From: Carnegiea gigantea
Taxonomy: Eukaryota; Streptophyta; Magnoliopsida; Caryophyllales; Cactaceae
Assembly: GCA_029747015.1 (NCBI GenBank)
Contig: JAKOGI010000110.1
Location: 263,233-327,232, forward strand
Length of the DNA: 64,000 nt
Reading direction: 5' to 3'
Shown: positions 1 through 10,290 of the stretch, one piece after another
How positions within the stretch are numbered: position 1 is the stretch's first letter
How the letters are laid out: each line of letters opens with the position of its first letter
The notes under the pieces: model-generated
Database searches by the model: none
The model's input: only the letters and a program-made list of their open reading frames with translations
What the model was told of the DNA's origin: nothing
Position numbers and translations under genes: made by a program

Positions 1-1933
1 CAAAGCTGCTCACCATGGCATCAACATCCCTTGTCCCACTGTAGAGACCTCGGCTGCCAGTGACCACAGTACCTGGCTTGTCCTCATTGCTCAGAACAGC
101 AGGCAAAACCTCCATCAGTGATGAAGTGGGATGGCCACTTGAACTGCCAATCAGCAGCCTCAAAGTCTCTCTTGCGCTTTTCTCTGCCATAGACTCACTC
201 TCGGGAATCATTGGACCCACCAGCTTGGGATGCAATGGCGGGATGCTGGTTGCCATGGTGGGGCCTACACTCACCAAGTAAGCTTGGCCGGAGGAGCAGA
301 TGTCAAGGACAGGAATGTGAACAATCGGGTCACACATTAAAGATGTGAACGTTGGAATCTGCTGCAAACTTGGTTTGGAGAATGAAAGCCGTGTCAAAGG
401 ATCTGATAACAAGGCTGGGAGTTCCAGAGGCGACCCATCAGCCAAATCAAGGGGAGGAAACTGTGAGAGTAGACTTGAGGGGCAGGTGGCTGGTAAGAGA
501 GTAGAAAGTAGCGGGAGTGCCAAAGGTTCAGCTGACACTGTAGGGAGCTGAGGAATCGGTGTTATGGATGGGGAAGTGCAAGGAGGACACCAACAATAGT
601 AGGGAGAAAACAAAGAGCAGACAGGAGGAAATTGTGATTTTGTAATAGGTTGCGGTGGAGGAGAAGGGCACTTCTCAAATGAGTTCAGAAAATTCAATGG
701 AGAGGCTGAGCTGCTGCCGTTAGACTCTAAGTGGTTCCTCCTCTCAGAATGATTTAGAACTGCTCCCATTGTGGATGAACTGTCAACAGTAGGAAGATGG
801 AGATCTCCACAACGCCTTAGCTTCTCCCTTGAGGAGCTTCTCAGGGATGAGACAGTCCTTGGAAGACCTTCTTTAAATGAACTTGACCTTGGGCTTAGGC
901 TACCTCGATGTTGGGTTAGCCCCTTTAATGGCTGGCCCCCAATATGTCGAGAGCGTGACAGTCTAGCTGAAATTGGGCAAGACTGAGCATTGAAACCAGG
1001 TTCAAAAGTACTTGTTCCAATATCCATCCATGAGGTAGCTGAAGCTGAGCCACTTGCTTGAGTTTTGATCCCACTTGAGCCAAGAAGATAGGCACGAAGA
1101 TGTGTTGCAAAGCATTCAAGGCGGGACTCACTTATACCAGATAAGTCAGACAATGTTGGCTTCGTCCTCAGCAAATCCTTCATCTGATACACCATCAAGT
1201 AGAAACAATTTTAGCCAGGGACATACTTTCTGTTCACCCCCCCCCCCCAAAAACAAATCCACCCTTCAGAAAGGGGGACCGGGGGGCCCTCAAAAAGGGG
1301 GGCCGGGGGGGGGGGGATCAAGCGCAATTCAATGTTCATGGACCAAGCATGACATGTCAATACTCCAACAAACCTTGCAAAGCAAGTCATTTCCAAGAAG
1401 CTTTGACTTCTCTGAGCACCAGAAGTAGAACATTTCACCATCAGGAATCTTTATTAGGAAAGATCGTCTGGACTTGTCTGCTGGAATTTCATCAATTACC
1501 ACAGCAGAGCACTCAGAATCATCTCTTAAAGTCGTCAGTCTCTGAATATGACCATCATCACCCACAAATGAAAGGCGCAAATCAGATGACGGCAGCAGAG
1601 TAAGGTTCAGATTTCCCCTAAAATGATAAAGAAACAAATTACAATCTGGCAATACATATAAACAGAAAACTTAAAAGGAATAAATTATGATGGACACAGA
1701 AGCGATCAGAGACCAGAAAAGAATGGACTAAACAGTATTCTATCCAGTTATTTGTTTTTAGGCATTGGAAAGAATTATTGTCTTAAACTAAAATGCATTG
1801 ATGACACAGCTCAAGATGTATGCTTTGTATTCGTCATTGGATAAGAAGTCCCTACAGCTAATACTGAACAAGACGGCCAATGTGCTCTGCACTGATTCCA
1901 ACTAGCTTCAAGTTCCAACCTTCACTAATTTTT

Positions 1934-1975
<42 letters not shown>

Positions 1976-1991
1976 GTATACACACACACAC

Positions 1992-2064
<73 letters not shown>

Positions 2065-2073
2065 TATATATAC

Positions 2074-2124
<51 letters not shown>

Positions 2125-2178
2125 CACACACACACACACGTGTATATATATGTATATATGCATATATACATATATATA

Positions 2179-2213
<35 letters not shown>

Positions 2214-5198
2214 GTGTTGTGACGGGGTCTCCTGTCCAATGTAGATCTACTTTGACAGGAAAGAGATTTTTCCCCCTTCTCCTTTTTCTCTCTGTTCAAT
2301 ACAGTTAAAGGTAGATATCTCATACATGATGCCTTGGCAGCATCCGCATTTAAAAAAGTTCCAATGCAACAAAAAGACGAGAAAATCATAAGTCCAAAAT
2401 TGAGTAACCTCTGGCATTAGGAAACAAGATTGCTAACAGGGACAATAAGGGAACTAGTCTAGATTTAGCAGCTAACATGACAGAAACCGACACCTATCAA
2501 CCTCAAAATAGACAACCGCATCAAGCAATACAACTGATATCAGTATGACAATAACACCTGGAATGAACAAGCTGCCCAAATACTATCGAATTCGAATCCC
2601 AGGCACAAGAAATTCAGATTATATCCAACAAAGACCAGAATTCAAAACTTGATAATCAATCAACACCACTAAGAACAAATGTTGTCAGTAAAGTATACAG
2701 CTGCAAATTAAACCTCGGAGCAGCCTTGACAGCATCACTGAGATATAACAGAACTTAGAAAGCCAAAAGACAATACAATATCACATTAAATGAAGCCACT
2801 ATAATATCATGCACCAAGGAGGCAACAAAGCAGTTTACATGGTATGAGAGAGTGAAACTACCTTCATTTCTCCTTATAGATCATAATGACATGTTCCAAA
2901 ATTACCTACAATTCAAAAGATATCTTCATTTGGAAGGATGAACACTGCCATTGTTAACAATCTAAAATATATGACTAGCAATCCCTACTTAACACTTGTC
3001 TTGCCAATTGCCCAATGATCTCTCACAGAAATACCTCCAACTACATAAATCAATATACTAACCCTGATAATCATATCAGAACATACACTTTCAAAAGATT
3101 CACATTAAATAAGTAAAGAATGAATAAGCCAAAACCTCTATAAGAGTTAGGTAAGATACTCAACCTACAAAAAGAACCCTCCCCCCCCAAAAAAAAAAAG
3201 GAAACAAAAACAAACAAACAAACAAACAAATCATCCCAACGACAGCATAGCAAAAGAATCAAAAATAGTAATATGCCAAATTATAAGTATAACAAGAGGA
3301 ACAGCCCACCACCTTCCAAAGTAAACCCCTGTTAATTTGTAGCATCTCACCTGAATGTTTAGGAACTTAGGTAAGGGAAAACTCTACCACTAAAAGGACC
3401 AGTCCAAACCAGTACTTCAAAAATAAAAACAATAATGAAATTGTCACAGTAATAGGACTCACTGAACAAGGAAACAAGATGAAAAGGAGAACGCCATCCT
3501 CAAAAACACTCCACCTGGAATTTTATTTTAAAATGGATGTAGGTCCAACAAGTCGATCCCACCAAAATGCACCCTGTGAAAACATGAAACTTGGCCATGC
3601 ATGCAAAAAAATACAGAGAAGACAGCACAAATGAGTAAAAATCAATGCACTCACGGTTTAGATTGTGAAAAGAATGAAGTTATCATAGGCAATGGATGAC
3701 AGACCATAACATGTAAATATCCTGGTTGTAACAGTACTACAAGAAAATTGTTTTGGCAAGGAACAACACTGCACGAAGTTTGTGGGCAAACAAGACAAAA
3801 ACTCAAGAATACACAAGAACATGCAATGATAGTGCACTGAAAGGGGGGAAAGGAAAGCACACAAATAAGAATTGTTCTTTTTTTTTGGGGGGGGGGACAT
3901 GCATTGCTATCACAAATTCTTATTGAAACACAGAGAACCAAAAGCATAGATTAACCACTAGTTTTCAGGAGTCACAAAAACTATTAAACTCAAGCATACA
4001 TATAAGTTTGAGAATAACATCCGTTTAGCATACAGTCCTCTCTCAACATTTTCAATACTTCCTTTCTTAATCCTCTTATAATAACTCATAAATATATGCT
4101 GAAATCTCAGACTCAGAGGATACAGTGCACAACTAGGAGAACGCACGAAATAGGCTAAATGATTTAGTCAACTGTGTTCTAGTTAAAGTCACAAAATTGA
4201 GCAACCTCTGAAGTCTGAAGACTTAAAATAATTAAGAAAAGTAGTCACAATTGAAACGAAAAGAATCCAGATAAAGGCATCACATGGTTTCACGTAGAAA
4301 GACACATAATGGTATACAAAGACACTCTCACCTTGCAGAAGCCGGGCATAGCAACGTTCCTCGCTTAACGACCTTCCCAACCCGGATGGAAACAAGTGGA
4401 ACACACAGGCACCTTGCTAGAAGTCCAACTTCGGTCGCCTCAAAATGCTGTTCATCCAACACGGAAATGAAGCATTACGAACATAGACAACAGCAACTAT
4501 ACAAAAACAACAGCATCGCAACCAGAAAACTACACTCAATATTTAGGACTCAAATGTTGTGGATTTGAGCATCATTGATCCAAGCGACAGAAGTCACATC
4601 AAGCTGAAAATCACCAAAGACTATAGAAATATTACTAACCAAAATAAATAAGAGATTCAAACATTTGGTCCGCTTGACTGACTAATACTCTACTTTTTCC
4701 ATAATCCTTGACGTATAATCACATATTGTTTGGTTTCGTTTTTACAAGCATTTCCTTCTACTTGTTACTTCAGTATTTTCAGGCATCAAAAGTTCTAAGA
4801 ATCATTCCGTAAGTTCAGATGATTACGGTTGAGAACCTAAAGAAAAGAACATGTATCTAAGGAGTAGATCAAGTTTAGAAACGAACTTGAGTAAGATGAG
4901 AAAGAAGGCGATCTTCGGCTGCGCCATTTGAGGAGTTCATCTTCAACAAAGGCTTCAACCTCTCATCAGCACGGCAAGCTCCCATCACCTGCAAATCCAA
5001 AGCTTGCAGCCACTGCAGGAAGTTACTCTCCCTATCACTCTGCTGCAACAAAAGATCACCATCTGCATCCTCCACCAAAATCTCACTCAATCGATCCGCC
5101 AATCCACCTGATCTGACGGTTGTCGTCGCATCATCCGACTGAAGGAACTCCTCGCCATCATGATCGTTCATGGAGTCGTGACTCTTCCGTGAATCCAT
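1..5198 (-). CDS. Large plant-specific protein of unknown function, four exons seen, C-terminus outside window
   Basis: Exons in transcription order are 5198-4887, 4447-4332, 1617-1374 and 1183-<1, all with GT-AG introns; phases fit exactly (312, 116, 244 nt, then at least 1183 nt open to the edge), giving about 618 residues in the window. The ATG at 5198 starts MDSRK; an in-frame stop lies upstream and no earlier ATG. Visible landmarks: a conserved N-terminal block with [20 protein letters not shown], then [40 protein letters not shown], and [13 protein letters not shown] followed by MKDLL and GISESRL. The last exon is low-complexity and Ser/Pro-rich. I recall a plant family with this N-terminus that databases call 'GPI-anchored adhesin-like' (an Arabidopsis member may be AT3G14172; from memory, unchecked). 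Nothing visible supports a GPI anchor: there is no signal peptide, and the C-terminus is missing. Function unknown. The third intron holds a G/C homopolymer tract and the second a long microsatellite. Confidence 0.87.
1234..1317. repeat. C-run, A-run and G-run cluster inside an intron
   Basis: A run of 12 or more C abuts A5, and a series of G-runs (ggggg, gggggg, then 10 or more G) follows within 80 bases. It lies wholly in the 190-bp intron 1184-1373 of the minus-strand gene, so on the RNA it is G-rich first and C-rich later. Homopolymers like these are also typical places for sequencing errors. Confidence 0.8.
1935..2217. repeat. Compound microsatellite (AC)n-(TA)n-(TG)n in an intron
   Basis: Roughly 280 bases of AC, then long TA tracts broken by ATGTACA and ATACACAA, then ACAC, then TGTG and GCGCGCG. 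It lies in the 2.7-kb intron 1618-4331. The AC and TG ends are complementary, so the tract can form a long hairpin. Every ORF here is a periodic artefact. Confidence 0.95.
3178..3228. repeat. C8-A11 tract followed by (AAAC)n
   Basis: A run of C joins a run of A, then GGAAAC and repeated AAAC/AAAT units follow. It lies in the 2.7-kb intron 1618-4331 of the minus-strand gene. Otherwise that intron shows no recognisable element apart from this tract, the microsatellite upstream of it, and a T8-G9 junction at 3878-3897. Confidence 0.7.
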
Positions 5199-5573
5199 CG
5201 TAAAAATCGGAAAAATCTTTTCCAGCAAATCCGAAGCCCCAAAACCTAATTCGTCACCAATTTCTCACCGAGAGATTGGGGATTGAAAGAATTCAAAATC
5301 TTCCAACAGAATCGTCAAAATCAAGGTCTTAAAATTTGCAGTTTATGATAGATTCTCTAGAAAATTTTAAGAAAAACAAATCAATCCACAATCAAGATTG
5401 CACTCCGAAAGGACGCTGTGTCAATGAAATCGAGGAAATCCCTCGACGAAATGTAGGATCGATGGATAGATAAAGGAAGAAAATTAGAGATCTTTTATCT
5501 CCTAAATGCAGCCGTTCGCTTGTTGCTGTGAATCCAAAATGAGCACAGCTGGCAAGGTACGGCAGGGAGGCTG

Positions 5574-5581
5574 TTATATAG
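5574..5581 (-). promoter_or_regulatory. Candidate TATA box of the gene starting at 5198
   Basis: Minus-strand CTATATAA lies about 375 bases before the ATG. It would give a leader of roughly 340 nt starting near 5545. The leader may contain an intron that I cannot place. Assignment is by motif and distance only. Confidence 0.4.
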
Positions 5582-6527
5582 AGTTGCTTGGTGGAGAAAA
5601 AGATAGGCGGACGCGAAATGATTGTGAATTAGGGTTAAATTGTGGTGAACGGCTAGGTATGTGTGCACCAGAACTGCCAAAAGAACTATTAAGATGCAGA
5701 TTTTTTCTAACCTATACATGTCACGTGTAAAATTTACACAACTAAAAATAAAGGTGATAATAAACCAGGGTTGGTTCAAATGAACCATCATTTGAAACCA
5801 TCATCGATTTTTCATCTGCTTTATTCAATCTATCCATCTATTAGTTATAGGTGAAATAGATAGATCGAGTTGTAAGTAGGTGATCAAAGTTTATGTGTAT
5901 ATGCTAGCAAATTTATAATAAAAAGCTTTGTCACTTGAAAATTTTAGAAAATAGAGTTTCGATATAAGAATTGTATAAGTATCATATTTGTCGTATTAAT
6001 TTAACAAAAATTATAAAATTAACAATATAAATGGTCAAATTTGGTCAAGTTTAAAGGACAAAAATAAATAGCGAATTAATTATAAATAGAGATAAATAAG
6101 TAGATGATGGATCGGGTGACGGGTTAGATGGAGTATCACCCTGATCCAACCCAATTCGTTAAACCATCATACATATATTTCAGATTTTCACCCACTTTTT
6201 CGGATCAGGTGAAACGGATATTTATCAGATGTGGATAAAATTGTTACCCACAATTAAAAACATATATTGTAGATCGAATATATACATACAGTTTGACTTA
6301 AGAAAACTTGAAATATTTTTAAAAGGAAACCATGATGGTGGGAGTGAATATATAAAAAAACAAAAACAATGGTAGTGAAAATTAAAGCGGTAAAAAATTA
6401 TAATATATAACATTTTTTTAGCATATAATGTAATTTAAACATAATAAACATTATAAAAGAATTACAAGAGTATGAACGTAAAAAATAGTTCTCACTTATT
6501 TTTATGAATTTAGAACACGTGCTTATC
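5582..6527. other. AT-rich intergenic spacer, nothing recognised
   Basis: Spacer between the minus-strand gene (promoter near 5580) and the C2-domain gene. It is AT-rich with short direct repeats of 'tagata' type. No TIR element, ORF with family resemblance or RNA gene was seen. Confidence 0.6.
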
Positions 6528-6824
6528 CTACGACAAATCATAATGTAACACGATATTCTTCAAAAATAATATTTCGAGCTTTCTCTTATTGCATGCCCTC
6601 TTAATAATCCTACTTTGATCCATGTAATTTTTAGAAGGATTCATCGACCTCTTGAGCTTTTTCCCACTTTTAGTATCCGCCCTACACCGACGTCTGCAAG
6701 ATATTTTTGTAGAAAAAATATCCAACCCATACACCTGAGCCCAATCCGTCACTAACGCGAGCGCCAATTTCCCAACTTCCGGGACCAAAGGCACGGGCAC
6801 ACCGTACGAAGACATGACGCGTCC
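6528..6824 (-). pseudogene. Unrecognised minus-strand reading frame upstream of the C2 gene (doubtful)
   Basis: The stretch 6660-6824 is more GC-rich than its surroundings and encodes, from the ATG at 6815, a peptide starting MSSYGVPVPLVPEVGK and going on with LALALVTDWAQ, immediately followed by a donor-like CAG-GTGTATG. The rest of the frame is Lys/Arg-rich and ends at 6528. I do not recognise a family and found no convincing second exon. It could be a broken gene, a first exon with its partner lost, or chance. Confidence 0.2.
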
Positions 6825-6982
6825 CAATCGCCGCCGTTCTATCAACTTAGCGTTACATCAGGGGCACGATCGTCAATACAGTCTGAAATACTGGCTTTAC
6901 ACAATTACACGTTGCCCAGGATTTCAACCTCGTCCTGCTCCTTCTTCTTCTTCTCTCTCTCGCACTCGCTCTCGCTCTCTAG

Positions 6983-7858
6983 ATGGCAATGTCTTTCCGA
7001 CCCTCACCGTCGCTGCCGCAGCAACCACCGCTCGTGCAGATGTTCGACCTGGAAGTGACGATCGTCTCCGGCAAGCATTTGAAGAACGTCAATTGGAAGA
7101 ACGGCGACCTCAAACCTTACGCCATCTTCTGGGTCGACCCGGATAACAAGCTCACCACCAAATCCGACGATTCCGGGTCCACAAAACCCGTCTGGAACCA
7201 GCGATTTCTCATCTCCATCACCACCCCACTCTCCGATTCGTCCTTCAATCTGGAGGTATTCCACTCCAAGGCTTCCGAAACCCCCAAACCCTTTGTCGGT
7301 TCCCTCCAGGTTAACCTTTCTGACCTACGCGACCCGAATAACCAAAGCCTAATCCGAGCCTACGACCTCCTCCGGCCCTCCGGCCGTCCTCAGGGCAAGA
7401 TCCGGCTGAAGCTCTCCCTAAAGGAGCGTCCTTTACCCCCTCCTCCATTGCCCGATTACCAGAATACCCCTCCTAGTGCGTACTATTACTCGTCTGCCCC
7501 TCCGTACCCATTTTATCCTCCCAACTCCAGGCCAGCACCATCGCAGGCTCCACAACTGCCGCCGCAGACAGCGATGGCGTACCCTCACTCGGCGGGGTAC
7601 TACTCAGGGTATTACGCCCCGCCGCCCCTGCCCAGGTCGTTTTCTGACAGGTTCAGCGTGCCGTCGGCTCCTGTGGAGTACTCCCAGCCCAGGTTAGGTG
7701 GGTCCGGACTCGGACTCGGGACCGGCGTGGCGGTCGGGGCGGTTGCTGGGGCCCTTGGTGGGCTGGCTCTGGATGAAGGGTTGAAGTATGAAGAGGGAAA
7801 GGCTGAGGATAGTTTGGGTGCCAGAGATGATCTCAGTGATTACCGTGCTGATTACTGA
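6983..7858 (+). CDS. SRC2-like C2-domain protein, single exon, 291 aa
   Basis: The N-terminal C2 domain spans about residues 21-146 (FDLEVTIVSGKHLKN, LKPYAIFWVDPDNK, TKPVWNQRF, FVGSLQVNLSDL, GKIRLKLSL). A Pro/Tyr-rich linker follows (about 149-215), then a Gly/Ala-rich hydrophobic patch (about 247-262) and an acidic tail. This order is that of the plant SRC2/BAP-type small C2 proteins, which bind phospholipids and act at membranes in stress signalling. In SRC2 proteins the C2 is often the only folded domain. The usual Asp ligands are only partly present, so calcium binding is uncertain. The ATG at 6983 follows a CT-rich leader (about 6940-6980); a second in-frame Met is at residue 3. A strong donor-like GGTAAGT lies 22 bases after the stop. 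Membrane role inferred from family. Confidence 0.9.
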   Translation: MAMSFRPSPSLPQQPPLVQMFDLEVTIVSGKHLKNVNWKNGDLKPYAIFWVDPDNKLTTKSDDSGSTKPVWNQRFLISITTPLSDSSFNLEVFHSKASETPKPFVGSLQVNLSDLRDPNNQSLIRAYDLLRPSGRPQGKIRLKLSLKERPLPPPPLPDYQNTPPSAYYYSSAPPYPFYPPNSRPAPSQAPQLPPQTAMAYPHSAGYYSGYYAPPPLPRSFSDRFSVPSAPVEYSQPRLGGSGLGLGTGVAVGAVAGALGGLALDEGLKYEEGKAEDSLGARDDLSDYRADY

Positions 7859-8870
7859 GTGGGGCTTTCTGGTTTGGGGGTAAGTTTGCTTCTGCTGTAT
7901 ATCCATTTCCCTCTGCGGTTAAATCAAGGGGAAAGTGAATGTGGATGTGTTTAATGGGTATCGTTTACTTTACTATGTGGTATGTATGGAACGGTTTGGA
8001 TTGAAGCAACTTTGTGGAATAATGAATATTGTACATAGTTTTACTTGTGTGGCATAATGATCATCTATAGCTCTGAAGGGTTCTTGTTTTTTGTGATTCC
8101 GTTGTCTTTGATGTGTGGATTTTCAGCCTTTACACTTAGTAATGTGTTCAGTTAGAGCTGGTGTGCTGTGGTGACTTGAGAATTGAGGGCAGTCTGTCAT
8201 GTTCTGGAAGCTCATTCCATGGGATCATCTTAATGGATAGGATAGGTTGCTAAGTGATCAATTCCGAGACATGGTATGGCTTTTGCAAAAAGTTTTCTGA
8301 AATGTGCTTGCTTATCAATGGAAGATTTCCTAATAAATCTAATGGTGTAGAAGTAGGCAGGTCCATGAGCTTGATCACCTATCATTCCCTAGATTGAAAA
8401 CGATGTTATCGCTCATGAGCTCAAGCTCACCGAGGTAGATTGTTCGGTGTTTTGTTGGAGACAATAGTGGTGTGACCTTTGGTAGAACTAGCGAGCAACT
8501 GTGCCAGGCCAACCATAGTCTGCTCATATGTCATGGGCATGAGCGCACAATTTCATAAGCTTCCAGAATGTCATGTAGGTAGGAGAGATTAGTTGATGAA
8601 ACGGAGGCTTGCAGCCTCGCAGGGGTGGGGCCTAATGTGAATTGCTAACCTTCAGTACTATTAATGGTTATTTAACTATGTGTTAATTGACCTGTTCTTG
8701 GGTATTGTCAGGACTGGTGAACTGAGGATAAGCCAGGATTCTTTGGTAGAGACTAGAGAAATTGCAATGTATGCTAGAACATGACACTTAGCTTCATGTC
8801 AATTTTGTGAATATTGAAGTTTTCGTGACCAACTGACAATGCTGATTCCAAGTTGCGATGGTTGCGGTGG

Positions 8871-9056
8871 AGCTTACCAAGACCTGTGATCCCCCCCCCC
8901 CCCCCCAAAAAAAGGAAAAGAGGATAATATAAAATATCATGATCAACAATAGGTTGGATGCAATGCTAGCATCCTATTAAAGCTATATACATCCAATATG
9001 GAAGCTATCCACAAAATCTACGAGATCAAGAGAGGAAGCTACCAAGACCTGTGATC
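8871..9056 (-). mobile_element. Short insertion flanked by ~20-bp direct repeats, with a T7-G16 end
   Basis: AGCTTACCAAGACCTGTGAT at 8871-8890 recurs as AGCTACCAAGACCTGTGAT at 9037-9055, with about 145 bases between. The insert begins with C16-A7 on the plus strand, which is T7-G16 at the 3' end on the minus strand. Long direct flanks plus a homopolymer tail fit retroposition by LINE machinery. No A or B box is seen, so it would be a 5'-truncated copy. A local duplication is the alternative. Confidence 0.5.
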
Positions 9057-10268
9057 TTGGTTGATGTAAGTAAGTCTATAACCACTCCGGTTGGCAGTTG
9101 GGACCAAGATAGTAGAGCAGGTCATGAGAGAAGCGTTGTAATCCTTTCCTTGTGTAATGTTAGCCAGCCAGCACGGCCAGCTATTTGGGGTTTTTAATGC
9201 AGAATTGGCTTTTCAATTTCTTGTCACTGCTCTTGGAGTTTGGAAATTTTAAAATCAACGTTTCCATGTAGAGCCTGTAATTTATTTCCAGTTGGGCTGT
9301 AGCCTGTACTTGTAGGCACAATGCCCTTTTAGTTGTAGCTTGTCCTGGCTTATGTGAATGTGGATGTGAGTGTTCAAATTCAAGCTTGGGCTTTTTGCTA
9401 AAGTGAATAAATTGAGCAGGTTTGGCTATTTTTTTTTAATTAGAATTTAGAAGCAGATTTGGCTATGTTTGACTGTTTGAGATTGTGTTTAGGCCTAGTT
9501 TGTTTGCTCCTACAGTTCCATGGGACTGGTTTGAAGTAGTATAAATGGTTTGAGTGTTGTATATTCAAGAGTTTCTTTACATAGAGAGCTACCATATTAG
9601 TCTGCACCAACCCCCCTCCTCTTCCCCCCCCCCCCCTCTTTTCCCACTTCCAGTCTTTATGACTCAATCACTGCCATCTTCCTCCCTCCTCTGAAGCCAT
9701 CTCTTTCATTTGCGTTATAACATTTTCATTCCATCCCTTTGGCAGTTGATTTCCATTGTGACATCCTTGTGAGTGCAATTGCATTTGTTTTCATTCTCTA
9801 AATTAAGACTGAAGTTCCATTTTCCCCAAATGTATTTAGAAATGTGTTTGGTGGCAACTAGCCGTTTTCTTTTGCCCATTTAAGGTTGATTCCTTTTTCT
9901 GTTGGGGTGTCTAATTAGTGTTTTGCTGGATATTGATGTGTGAAGATGTAGATTGCTGCAAAAATTGCATATATTAACCATAGCCATCATCCCTGAATGG
10001 GTTATTTTGTGTATAGTCAGGATTTGTAGTGTGGGATGATAGAAGACTGTAGGAGGGAGATTGTTTTGAGGCTCATAGAATTGCCATATAGAAATTCGAT
10101 GGGGAAAGGAAAATGAGCAAACTTCTTATTGAATTGTTGGGTTTTAGATTTCTGCAACCTAGAATGCTGGCACATCATTTGAATCTGAGCTATCAATGCC
10201 ACTTTTTGCCTGTGTAAAATTTCAGGAGCAGCTGGGCTATTGCTTATACAGTTGTAGCTGCTTAAACA

Positions 10269-10290
10269 TCCCCCCCCCCCCAAAAAAAAA
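10269..10290. repeat. C10-A10 homopolymer junction
   Basis: A run of C passes directly into a run of A, followed by GAGGAATAAAAGG. It resembles the junctions near 3180, 8891 and 1238, and in T/G orientation those near 3880 and 50400. No flanking element could be delimited. Confidence 0.6.

Noticed and set aside
1858..2389. Open frames made of Tyr-Ile, Thr-His and Cys-Val repeats
   Set aside because: Translations of AC/TA/TG microsatellites; periodic codons in all frames, inside an intron.
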